Source of the DNA: Streptosporangium carneum
Lineage (GTDB): Bacteria; Actinomycetota; Actinomycetes; Streptosporangiales; Streptosporangiaceae
Direction: 5' to 3'
DNA: 60,331 nt
Assembly: GCF_027922005.1 (NCBI RefSeq)
Contig: NZ_BSEV01000041.1
Location: forward strand, 1-60,331
Shown: one piece after another, positions 34,467 through 42,106 of the stretch
Layout: every line of letters starts with the position of its first letter
How positions within the stretch are numbered: the first letter of the stretch is position 1
Translations under genes and position numbers: made by a program
Notes under the pieces: generated by a model
Database searches by the model: none
What the model saw: the letters and a program-made list of their open reading frames with translations, nothing else
What the model was told of the DNA's origin: nothing

Positions 34467-34513
34467 GGGCCGTCGCGGAGACCGGGCGCCCGCCGGGGTC
34501 TCCGCGACGGCCC
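34467..34513 (+). terminator. strong hairpin after M6 protease gene
   Basis: Perfect 17-bp stem GGGCCGTCGCGGAGACC (34467-34483) with complement 34497-34513 and a 13-base loop, ten bases past the stop. No U tract, as usual in this genome. Confidence 0.75.
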
Positions 34514-34732
34514 TCGGCCGTACGGCGGGCCGTGCCCGGACCTGGCGTTGGCGGAACATGTCGGCATCGGGTCCAGGAGGCATACAGTTCGTGAAATGTC
34601 GTGCTACTAGATGATCAGTGGCACGGTGGGACACCGCCGCCCGTCTGACATCTGGTTGAATCGATTGTGAGACAACACGTCGGCTGAGTCGGGGGGCCGC
34701 GGACGTGCCGCGGTTCTCTCCGGAGGGTGTGG

Positions 34733-37333
34733 ATGCCCAGGCCGTCGCGCGTGCCTGTTCGTCGTGACTCCAGAACGCCGGGACGGCGCATACAGCTGGC
34801 GGCCCCGGCCGCCGTGGGCATCGGCACCGCCACGATCACCATCCTGACGACCTCGCTGGACGTCTGGCCTCTGCCCGACGCCGTCAAGGTCACGATCGTC
34901 GTCGTCGCCGCCCTGCTGGCTGGCCTGATCACCTGGCGGACCGCCGGCCAGCGGCGGGAGGAGCAGTCCGTCGCGGTCGAGGGGGCGTCCTGGCGTCCGC
35001 CGGACCAGTGGCCGCCGGTTCCGGCGCACTTCACCGGGCGGGTGGAGTCGCTGGCCGAGCTGCGCCAGGTGTTCGCCGAACGCCCTCGGGCCCGGAGCCG
35101 GGCCGAGCACGCCTCACCGCTGGTGGTGTCGGTGTACGGCAGGGCCGGGGTAGGCAAGTCCGCGCTCCTGGCCCGGTTCGGCCGCGAGGTCGCCGACCGT
35201 TTCCCGGACGGGCGGCTGCACGCCGACCTGCGCGGCACCGTCGAGGCGCCGGTCGGCCCGCAGGAGGTGCTGATCGGGTTCCTGCGGGCGCTGGGGGTGC
35301 GGCTGACCACCGATCCCGGCGGCCTGGCCGAGCTGCGCACACTCTGGCTGACCTGGACCAAGGGCAAGCGCATCCTGATCGGCCTGGACAACGCCCATGA
35401 CGGGGATCAGGTCAAGGATCTGATCCCGGCCGATCCCGGCTGCGTGGTCATGATCACCTCCCGGCAGCCGCTGTTCCTGCTCAACACCTACGACAAGAGG
35501 CTGTCGGTGTTCAGCTCGGCGCAGGGGGTGGAGCTGCTGGCCCGGCTGGCCGGGGGCGAGCGGGTCGCCGCCGATGTCGAGGCGGCCGAGGAGATCGTCC
35601 GGATGTGCGACCATCTGCCACTGGCCATCAGCATCTGCGGCGGGCGGCTGGCCACCCGGGAGAACTGGACGCTGCGCGAGCTGGCCGACCGGCTCACCGA
35701 CGAGCGCCGCCGCCTGGACCAGCTGGAGCTGGCCCGCCGCCTGGACAAGAGCGTGCGGGCCTCGGTGCAGCTGAGCTATGACGACTGCACCGGGGTGGAG
35801 CGCCGGCTGCTGCGGCTGCTCAGTCTGCTGACCGCGCCGGATGTGCCGGGCTGGGTGCCGGGCGAGCTGCTGGACGTCTCGGAGCTGGAGGGGGCCGACC
35901 AGCTGGAGGCGCTGATCGACGCCCAGCTCGCCGAGTCCTCCGGGCTCGACTTCTCCGGCGCGATGCGTTACCGGCTGCACGATCTGGTGCGGATCTTCGC
36001 CCGGGAGGTGGCCTTCTCCCTGGACGACGACGCCCATCGCCGGGCGGCGATCGAGCGGGTGCTGTCGGGCTATCGCCGCCGGGCCGAGGCCGCGGCGATG
36101 GCCCGGTGGCCGCAGGACTGGGGACGCAGCGGCCGCCGGACGGACTCGGAGCTGTTCGCGGCGCGGGTCCAGGCGTCGGCCGCCGACTGGCTCAACGCCG
36201 AGCGGCTGACCCTGGTGGCGCTGGTTCAGCAGGCCAAAGGCCTGGAGATGTGGGAGCTGGCCTGGAGCCTGGGCCGGGCGTTCTGCTCGCTGTGTCACTC
36301 GCTGCGGGCCTACTGGTCGGACTGGCGGACGGTCGCCGAGATCGTGTGCGAGGCCGCGGCCCGGATGGAGGACCGGCGGGCGCTGGGCATCGCGCTGCTG
36401 GACCGGTCGGCGGTGTCCGGGGGGCAGGGCGGCCGCGACAGCGCCAGGAAGGACGCCGAGCGGGCGCTGGAGATCTTCACCGAGCTGGGGGAGTCGTGGT
36501 GGGCGGCGCGGGCGATGCGCGCGATCGGCATGAGCCTGTTCAACGACGGCAGCCTGGATCGGGCGCAGGGCTACCTGACCGGCGCGATCACGGCGTTCAA
36601 GGCGGAGGAGGACCGTTGGTGGGCGGCCAGGGGGCAGCGCAACCTGGCCGAGCTCAGGCTGGCCCAGCGCAGGCCGGAGGAGGCCGGGCAGCTGCTGGAG
36701 GCGGCCCTTGAGGTGTTCCAGCACGACCGCAACCGTTATTCGGAGGCGCAGACGCTGCGCGTCTACGGTGAGGTGCTCGGCGCGACCGCGCGGGCGCTGC
36801 ATCGCCAGGGGGAGGTCAAGGCCGCGGGGGAGAACTTCGTCAGGGCGGGGCTCAGCCTGGAGCGGGCGGCGGAGATGTTCCGGCTGCGCGGGGAGTTGTG
36901 GGAGGAGGCCCGGTCTCTGCGGGCGGCGGGGGAGGTCGGCAATCCGGCCGACGGGCTGCGTGAGCTGACCTACGTGCGGCGGGCCACCGAGATGCTGACC
37001 GCGCTCGGCGACTCGTGGGGAGTGGCCAGGGCCGAGCTGTCGGCCGGGCGCGCGCACAGCAGGCTGGGCCGTGTCCGGGAGGCGCAGCAGTCGCTGCGAC
37101 GGGCGGTGCGTAGTTTCGAGGAGCTGGGCGATCGCTGGTGGATGGCCAGGAGCCTGCGTTCCCTGGGGGAGACGTGTCTGGAGGCGGGTGACCGGGAGAC
37201 GGCGCTGGACCTGCTCAGGCAGGCCCTGGACATCTACCGCAGCCTCGGCAACCAGGCCGGCATGGGCCGCACGCTCGAACTCCTGCGCAGGGCGGAGGAG
37301 CGGCCGGAGAGCCGTCTTTCCGAGGACCTCTGA
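34733..37333 (+). CDS. membrane-anchored STAND (NB-ARC) ATPase with TPR repeats
   Basis: 866 residues. Two N-terminal membrane helices (~20-40 and ~50-68: LAAPAAVGIGTATITIL, VKVTIVVVAALLAGLITW) put the rest in the cytoplasm. NB-ARC: Walker A GRAGVGKS (136-143), Walker B RILIGLDNA, sensor VVMITSRQ, GxP motif DHLPLAI, winged helix with YRLHDLVRIFA. From ~480 a long helical TPR region repeats WWAARAMRAIGMSLFNDG / WWAARGQRNLAELRLAQ / WWMARSLRSLGETCLEAG. No effector or DNA-binding domain. STAND proteins of this kind are ligand-triggered switches used in signalling and, in some bacteria, phage defence. ATG 34733 follows GGAGG. Confidence 0.85.
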   Translation: MPRPSRVPVRRDSRTPGRRIQLAAPAAVGIGTATITILTTSLDVWPLPDAVKVTIVVVAALLAGLITWRTAGQRREEQSVAVEGASWRPPDQWPPVPAHFTGRVESLAELRQVFAERPRARSRAEHASPLVVSVYGRAGVGKSALLARFGREVADRFPDGRLHADLRGTVEAPVGPQEVLIGFLRALGVRLTTDPGGLAELRTLWLTWTKGKRILIGLDNAHDGDQVKDLIPADPGCVVMITSRQPLFLLNTYDKRLSVFSSAQGVELLARLAGGERVAADVEAAEEIVRMCDHLPLAISICGGRLATRENWTLRELADRLTDERRRLDQLELARRLDKSVRASVQLSYDDCTGVERRLLRLLSLLTAPDVPGWVPGELLDVSELEGADQLEALIDAQLAESSGLDFSGAMRYRLHDLVRIFAREVAFSLDDDAHRRAAIERVLSGYRRRAEAAAMARWPQDWGRSGRRTDSELFAARVQASAADWLNAERLTLVALVQQAKGLEMWELAWSLGRAFCSLCHSLRAYWSDWRTVAEIVCEAAARMEDRRALGIALLDRSAVSGGQGGRDSARKDAERALEIFTELGESWWAARAMRAIGMSLFNDGSLDRAQGYLTGAITAFKAEEDRWWAARGQRNLAELRLAQRRPEEAGQLLEAALEVFQHDRNRYSEAQTLRVYGEVLGATARALHRQGEVKAAGENFVRAGLSLERAAEMFRLRGELWEEARSLRAAGEVGNPADGLRELTYVRRATEMLTALGDSWGVARAELSAGRAHSRLGRVREAQQSLRRAVRSFEELGDRWWMARSLRSLGETCLEAGDRETALDLLRQALDIYRSLGNQAGMGRTLELLRRAEERPESRLSEDL

Positions 37334-37374
37334 GGGACCTCTGAGGGATCGCTGAGGGGGGCGCTGAGGGATCA
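37330..37374. repeat. four short CTGAGGG tandem repeats across the stop codon
   Basis: Units of 11, 11, 12 and 11 bp (37330, 37341, 37352, 37364), each beginning CTGAGGG. The first unit contains the TGA stop of the STAND gene, and every unit carries TGA, giving repeated stops in more than one frame. Confidence 0.6.
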
Positions 37375-37518
37375 CCGGGAGCCGGCGAACCGGAGAGGGC
37401 GGGCCGGTGCGCGGGGAGACGGACGGCGCGGCGCCGAGGAGGGAAACGCGACCCGACGACCAGGGAAGCGGGACGCCATATGAGAGGCGCTGTCATTTGC
37501 GACAACGGGCCCCAGATG

Positions 37519-37549
37519 TTTACGGCGCGATCATACCGCGACGTATAAG
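37519..37549 (+). promoter_or_regulatory. promoter of tyrosine phosphatase gene
   Basis: -10 TATAAG (37544-37549) with a weak -35 TTTACG (37519-37524, 19-bp spacer). Ten bases separate the -10 from the ATG at 37560, so the message is probably leaderless. Confidence 0.5.
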
Positions 37550-37559
37550 CTCGTCATTG

Positions 37560-38357
37560 ATGAACGATCTGACACGATGGATTGATCTTGAAGGTGCCGT
37601 CAACGTGCGTGACCTCGGCGGGCTCGCGACGGTGGACGGCGGAACCACACGATTCGGCCGGGTGTACCGGTCGGACAACCTACAGGGACTGACGGAGCGC
37701 GACATCGAGCTGCTCGTCGGAGAGCTCAAGCTCCGCCACGTCGTCGACCTGCGTTCGGACGCGGAGGTGGCCCTCGAGGGCCCCGGGCCGCTCACTGTCG
37801 TCCCCGAGGTGAACATCCACCATCTCACCCTGTTCGCCGAGGGCGGCAGGAACACCGACGTCGAGGCCGACAAGATCGACGCCGACAAGGTGCTGCCCTG
37901 GCAGGAGCTGGACGAGGAGGTCCTCGCCGAGCTGCGGGTGACCGGCTTCTACTACGGCTACCTCCGCGACCGCCCCGACTCGATCCTGGCCGCCCTGCGC
38001 GCCATGGCTCACGACGACGGCGCCGCCATCGTCCACTGCGCCGCGGGCAAGGACCGCACCGGAGTCGTCAGCGCCCTGGCCCTGGAGGTCGCGGGAGCCA
38101 CCCGGGAGGCGATCGTCGCCGACTACGTCGCCACCGGCGACCGCCTCGAGGGCATCCTGGCGCGTCTGCGCGCCAGCGCCACCTACCGTGACGACCTCGA
38201 CTCCCGTCCGGCGGACGACCACCGGCCACGCGCGGAGTACATCGAGCAGTTCCTGGGGGTCCTCGACGACCGCTTCGGCGGGCCGCTGCCGTGGCTCGCC
38301 TCCCAGGGGTGGACCGAGTCCGACGCCCAGGCGCTCCGTTCCCGCCTGCGCGACTGA
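37560..38357 (+). CDS. tyrosine-protein phosphatase (Y_phosphatase3 family)
   Basis: 265 residues. N-terminal WIDLEGAVNVRDLGGLATVDGG and VYRSDNLQGLTERDIELL are typical of the PtpB/IphP-like family; the catalytic P-loop is HCAAGKDRTGVVSAL (CX5R), with Asp in the RDRPDSI region. Would dephosphorylate Tyr (perhaps Ser/Thr or phosphoinositides) in the cytoplasm or after export, though no signal peptide is seen. The frame is open upstream but ATG 37560 matches the family start and the promoter. Confidence 0.9.
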   Translation: MNDLTRWIDLEGAVNVRDLGGLATVDGGTTRFGRVYRSDNLQGLTERDIELLVGELKLRHVVDLRSDAEVALEGPGPLTVVPEVNIHHLTLFAEGGRNTDVEADKIDADKVLPWQELDEEVLAELRVTGFYYGYLRDRPDSILAALRAMAHDDGAAIVHCAAGKDRTGVVSALALEVAGATREAIVADYVATGDRLEGILARLRASATYRDDLDSRPADDHRPRAEYIEQFLGVLDDRFGGPLPWLASQGWTESDAQALRSRLRD

Positions 38358-38413
38358 CCTCCTGGGCGTTTCGCCCTGTCCAGGCCGTGCCCGGTGTCCT
38401 TCGCCGCCGTGCC

Positions 38414-38445
38414 GGGTGTCCCTCGCCGGGCGGCGAGGGACACCC
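38414..38445. terminator. bidirectional terminator
   Basis: Perfect 14-bp stem GGGTGTCCCTCGCC (38414-38427) with complement 38432-38445, four-base loop, between convergent stops at 38357 and 38451. Confidence 0.75.
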
Positions 38446-38450
38446 CAGAC

Positions 38451-39584
38451 TCAGAGCGCGACGACCCGGCCCTCCGCCGCCGACCGGCGGGCGGCCTCAA
38501 GGACGGTGAGGGCCTCGACCGTCTCCTCCGGGTCGACCGGAGGCGGAGCCCCCTCACGCAGGCTCGCCACGACACCGCGGTAGAAGTCGAGATAGGCGCC
38601 GGGTTCGGTGCGGACGGGGTGGTCGGCCTCGTCGACGCCCAGGGTGCCCCACCGCTCCTGCGGCTCCTCGCCGAAACCGGGGGAGTCGGGGGTGAGGCCG
38701 GCGCGCAGGCGCTCCTCCTGGACGTCCAGGCCGTTCTTCAGGTAACCGGCCCGTGAGCCCAGCACCCTGAACCGGGGGCCGAGCCTGGGGGCGAGCGCGC
38801 TGGCCCACAGGTGGGAACGCGCGCCGGACACGTGCGTGAGCGCGACGAAGACGTCGTCGTCCGAGGCCACCCCGGGGCGGCGGACGTCGGCCTCCGCGTA
38901 GACGTGGGTGACGGGGCCCAGCAGGAGCAGGGCCTGGTCGACCAGGTGGCTGCCGAGGTCGTACAGGAGGCCGCCGACCTCGTCGGCGCCGCCCGCCTCC
39001 CGCCAGCCGCCCTTCGGGGTCGGCCGCCACCGCTCGAACCGGGACTCCAGGCGGTTGACGGCGCCCAGCTCCCCCGAGGAGAGCAGCCGCCGGATCGTGA
39101 GGAAGTCGCCGTCCCAGCGCCGGTTCTGGAACACGGTCAGCATCAGGCCGCGCTCGCCTGCCAGCTCGATCAGGCCCCTGGCCTCCCGCGCCGTCGCCGC
39201 CAGCGGCTTGTCGACCACGACCGGCAGTCCCGCCCGCAGGGCCGCCTCCGTCAGCGGGACGTGGGTGCGGTTGGGGGAGGCGACCACGACCAGGTCGCTG
39301 GACTCCCACAGCTCCTCCGCGTCGCCGACCGCCCGCGCGCCGTACTTCTCCCCGACCTCCGCGGCCCGCTCGGGGGAGCGGGTCACCACGGACGACAGAC
39401 GCAGTCCCGGCGTCGCGGCGATCAGCGGGGCGTGGAAGAACGCTCCCGCGACGCCGTACCCGACGAGACCGACGCGCAGGTCGGCCTCCCCGCCGGCCTT
39501 CCCGGCGGCCACTGTGCCGGCCACTGTGTCGGCCCCTGTGCCGGTCACTGTGTCGGCCCTTGTGCCCGTCGCGGGGTCAGTCAC
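38451..39584 (-). CDS. Gfo/Idh/MocA family oxidoreductase
   Basis: About 377 residues. NAD(P)-binding VGLVGYGVAGAFFHAPLIAATPGL, then DLVVVASPNRTHVPLTEAALRAGLPVVVDKPLA (the catalytic EKP-type motif is DKP) and the C-terminal domain with GGLLYDLGSHLVDQALLLLG. Oxidises or reduces a sugar or related polyol; substrate unknown. The start is uncertain: GTG 39584 overlaps the PAC2 stop and would add about 35 residues, largely encoded by the 12-bp repeats at 39507-39566 (ADTVTGTGADTVAGTV), before the conserved fold. A later GTG may be the true start. Confidence 0.85.
   Translation of the reverse strand: MTDPATGTRADTVTGTGADTVAGTVAAGKAGGEADLRVGLVGYGVAGAFFHAPLIAATPGLRLSSVVTRSPERAAEVGEKYGARAVGDAEELWESSDLVVVASPNRTHVPLTEAALRAGLPVVVDKPLAATAREARGLIELAGERGLMLTVFQNRRWDGDFLTIRRLLSSGELGAVNRLESRFERWRPTPKGGWREAGGADEVGGLLYDLGSHLVDQALLLLGPVTHVYAEADVRRPGVASDDDVFVALTHVSGARSHLWASALAPRLGPRFRVLGSRAGYLKNGLDVQEERLRAGLTPDSPGFGEEPQERWGTLGVDEADHPVRTEPGAYLDFYRGVVASLREGAPPPVDPEETVEALTVLEAARRSAAEGRVVAL
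39507..39566. repeat. five tandem 12-bp repeats
   Basis: Units GGYCMCTGTGYC at 39507, 39519, 39531, 39543 and 39555, all 12 bp and so frame-preserving. They lie at the possible N-terminus of the oxidoreductase and would encode repeated Thr-Val-Ala/Thr-Gly. Confidence 0.8.
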
Positions 39585-40485
39585 CACGGCGCTCGTCGCG
39601 CTCGGCGAGGAAGGCCTCGAACTGGGCGGCGAGCTCGTCGCCGGTCGGCATCTCCGCGGGCTCCGCCATGAGGTTCTCACGCTCCGCGCCCGCCGCGAAG
39701 GCGTCGTACTGCTGCTCGAGCCCCGTGATGGCGGTCGACAACTCCTCGGACGCCCCGATCTGCTCGGCGATCTCGGTGTCGGTCCTGTCCGCGGCCTCGC
39801 GCAGGCCCTCCAGCGGGAACACCAGCCCCGTGCTCCTGGTGACCGCCTCAAGCGCCGTCAGCGCCGCGGCGGGGTACTCAGCCTGGGCGAGGTAGTGCGG
39901 GACGTGCACGGCGTACCCCAGGGCGTCGTGGCCCTTGGCCCCCAGCCGGAACTCGACCAGCGCGGCCACGCTCCCCGGCACCTGAACCCTGCCGAAGGCG
40001 CTGGTCTGGCCGGAGACGAGCTCAGGGCGGCTGGCGTGACCCGTGATCCCGAGCGGGCGGGTGTGCGGGACGGCCATCGGGATGCCGTGGACGGTCACCA
40101 GCCTGCCGACGCCGAGGCGGGTGGCCAGAGCGTCGAGGGCGGCGGTGAACAGCTCCCACTCACGGTCCGGCTCGGGGCCCGTGAGAAGCAGGAACGGCGT
40201 CCCCGTCGTGTCATGGGCCAGGCGCAGGGTCAGCTCGTGGCTCTCCACGCTCACCCACCGGTCGGTGTCGAAGGTCATGACCGGCCGCCGGGACCGGTAG
40301 TCGAGCAGGCGGTCCACGTCGAATGTCGCCACGACGCGGTGCTCCAGCTCCTCCAGCAGGTGGCCCATGGCGAGTCGTCCGGCGCCGCCCGCGTCCACGA
40401 ACCCCTCGAAGTGGTAGAGCAGCACCGGATCGGTCAGCTCAGGGACCTCTCCGCTGAGCCGGTATAGATCCGTCGGGTCGAACAC
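39577..40485 (-). CDS. PAC2 family protein
   Basis: About 302 residues. Family signature DPTDLYRLSGEVPELTDPVLLYHFEGFVDAGGAGRLAMGHLLEEL, then LLLTGPEPDREWELF, VHGIPMAVPHTRPLGITGHA and a C-terminal helical tail. PAC2 proteins resemble proteasome assembly chaperones and in actinobacteria their role is unclear. GTG 40485 starts right at the conserved N-terminus; the frame is open to 40575. Overlaps the downstream oxidoreductase start by 8 bp. Confidence 0.85.
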   Translation of the reverse strand: MFDPTDLYRLSGEVPELTDPVLLYHFEGFVDAGGAGRLAMGHLLEELEHRVVATFDVDRLLDYRSRRPVMTFDTDRWVSVESHELTLRLAHDTTGTPFLLLTGPEPDREWELFTAALDALATRLGVGRLVTVHGIPMAVPHTRPLGITGHASRPELVSGQTSAFGRVQVPGSVAALVEFRLGAKGHDALGYAVHVPHYLAQAEYPAAALTALEAVTRSTGLVFPLEGLREAADRTDTEIAEQIGASEELSTAITGLEQQYDAFAAGAERENLMAEPAEMPTGDELAAQFEAFLAERDERRGD

Positions 40486-40589
40486 CGTCTCCCAGCCTTT
40501 CGTCGGTCGTCTCTCCACAACATGAACCCGCGGGCCGCCCGGTGAATTCCGCCGGCCGCGCCGATCACTGGGCACCCTATCGGGGCAGA

Positions 40590-40982
40590 ATGAACCCCAT
40601 GCAGCCCGACCCTGAGCTCGAGGAGTTCGCGACCCGCCTGTTCGACCTGGCCAGAACAGGGGAGACGGACACGCTTCGCGCGTATGTCGAGGCCGGGGTC
40701 CCGGCCAACCTGAGCAACGACAGAGGCGACACCCTGGTGATGCTCGCCGCCTACCACGGTCACGCGGAGACGGTCAGGGCGCTGACCGCCCTCGGCGCGG
40801 ATCCGGGACGCGCGAACGACCGGGGGCAGACGCCGCTGTCGGGCGCGGTCTTCAAGAAGGAGCCAGAGGTGATCAGGGCGCTCCTGGACGCGGGCGCCGA
40901 TCCGGACGCGGGCGTCCCCTCAGCCAGAGAGGCCGCCCGGATGTTCGGTCACGAGGAGTATCTGAAGTGGTTCGAACGTTAA
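40590..40982 (+). CDS. ankyrin-repeat protein
   Basis: 130 residues. Three ankyrin repeats: ETDTLRAYVEAGVPANLSNDRGDTLVMLAAYHGHAETVRALTALGADPGRANDRGQTPLSGAVFKKEPEVIRALLDAGADPDAG. Probably a small protein-binding module; the partner is unknown. ATG 40590 or 40599; the upstream extension is ignored. Divergent from PAC2. Confidence 0.88.
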   Translation: MNPMQPDPELEEFATRLFDLARTGETDTLRAYVEAGVPANLSNDRGDTLVMLAAYHGHAETVRALTALGADPGRANDRGQTPLSGAVFKKEPEVIRALLDAGADPDAGVPSAREAARMFGHEEYLKWFER

Positions 40983-41016
40983 TCCCGATTCATGATGTCT
41001 CATATTTCGCGACATA

Positions 41017-41044
41017 TTGAAATCATCTGACGTTCGGCCATTCT
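41017..41044 (+). promoter_or_regulatory. leaderless promoter of terpene synthase
   Basis: TTGAAA (41017-41022), 16-bp spacer, CATTCT (41039-41044), six bases to GTG 41051. The TTGACA immediately before the GTG is too close to be a -35 for this gene. Confidence 0.5.
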
Positions 41045-41050
41045 TGACAG

Positions 41051-42046
41051 GTGGGAACTACTACTACGCACCGGCCCGATCGGTACCTCCGCATCCCTCC
41101 GCTTCCCTGCCCCTTCCCGAGTGAGGTGAATCCCCACGTCGAAAGGGTCAACGAGGAGACCCTGAAATGGCTCGTCGGCTCGGGGATGGTGGGGGACGCG
41201 GAGACGATCGACCGCTACCGGCGGGCGAAGTACGGCTGGCTGAGCGCGCGGACCTACCCCTACGCGGAACACCACGTGCTCCGCCTGGTGACCGACTGGT
41301 GCGTGTGGCTGTTCGCCTTCGACGACGCCTTCTGCGAGTCCGACCGCAGGGCCGCCGAGATCGCTCGCGCGCTGCCGCAGTTCTACGCCGTCCTCGAGGA
41401 CCTGGACACCGGCTCCCAGGTGGACGACGTGTTCGCCAGGACGTTGCTGGAGATCAAGGGCAGGATCGCCGCGTACGGCGACGGCGACCAGCTCGACCGC
41501 TGGCGAGGCGTCACGAAGGACTACCTGTTCGCCCAGGTGTGGGAGGCGGCCAACCGCGAGGACGAGGTGGTCCCGCCGCTGGAGGACTACCTCTTCATGC
41601 GGCGCAGGACCGGCGCCATGCTCACGGTCTTCGCCCTGATCGACATCGCCACCGGGCACTGCCTCACCCCCGAGGAGTGGCGTCACCCCGTCATACGGGC
41701 GATCACCGAGAACGCCAACGACGTCGTCGTCTGGGACAACGACCTCATCTCGTACGCCAAGGAGAGCGACAGCGGCAACTCCCGCAACAACCTGGTGAAC
41801 GTGCTGGCCACGCACGGGGGATACTCCAGGCAGGCGGCCATGGAGATGATCGGCGGAATGCGGAACCGGGCCATCGCCGAGATGATCGCGCTGCGCCCCG
41901 CGCTGGAGGCCCTCGACTCCGAGGCGGTGCGCGCCTACGTCAGGGGCCTGGAGTTCTGGATCAGCGGAAGCGTCGACTACTCGCTGACCAGCTCCCGCTA
42001 CACGCTCGCCTGGCAGCCGGAGGAGCGGCTGTTCCCCGAGAGGTGA
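41051..42046 (+). CDS. class I terpene synthase
   Basis: 331 residues, the bacterial class I cyclase length. Metal motifs: Asp-rich DDAFCE (91-96, DDxxxE type) and NSE triad NDLISYAKE (230-238). Upstream FAFDD, the pyrophosphate sensor RRR at ~184-186 and the C-terminal SSRY pair are also in place, so the enzyme should be active. It would cyclise farnesyl or geranyl diphosphate in the cytoplasm; general resemblance is to bacterial sesquiterpene synthases, product unknown. No prenyl transferase or P450 adjoins. Convergent with the NB-ARC gene across a strong hairpin. Confidence 0.9.
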   Translation: MGTTTTHRPDRYLRIPPLPCPFPSEVNPHVERVNEETLKWLVGSGMVGDAETIDRYRRAKYGWLSARTYPYAEHHVLRLVTDWCVWLFAFDDAFCESDRRAAEIARALPQFYAVLEDLDTGSQVDDVFARTLLEIKGRIAAYGDGDQLDRWRGVTKDYLFAQVWEAANREDEVVPPLEDYLFMRRRTGAMLTVFALIDIATGHCLTPEEWRHPVIRAITENANDVVVWDNDLISYAKESDSGNSRNNLVNVLATHGGYSRQAAMEMIGGMRNRAIAEMIALRPALEALDSEAVRAYVRGLEFWISGSVDYSLTSSRYTLAWQPEERLFPER

Positions 42047-42050
42047 CCGC

Positions 42051-42098
42051 GCCCGCGGCAGGCGGGAGCGCGGTGTCCGCTCCCGCCCTGCCGCGGGC
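42051..42098. terminator. bidirectional terminator
   Basis: 20-bp stem with one bulged C (left arm 42051-42070, right arm 42078-42098, 7-base loop) between convergent stops at 42046 and 42107. Confidence 0.75.
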
Positions 42099-42106
42099 GG
42101 CCGTGG

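Noticed and set aside
35114..37375. 753-codon frame opposite the STAND gene
   Set aside because: Antisense artefact of high third-position GC; the sense strand has a complete NB-ARC.
41045..41050. TTGACA just before the terpene synthase start as its -35 box
   Set aside because: It directly abuts the GTG, so it cannot drive a transcript covering the gene.
41051..42046. A terpene biosynthetic cluster
   Set aside because: No prenyltransferase, P450, methyltransferase or transporter adjoins the synthase.
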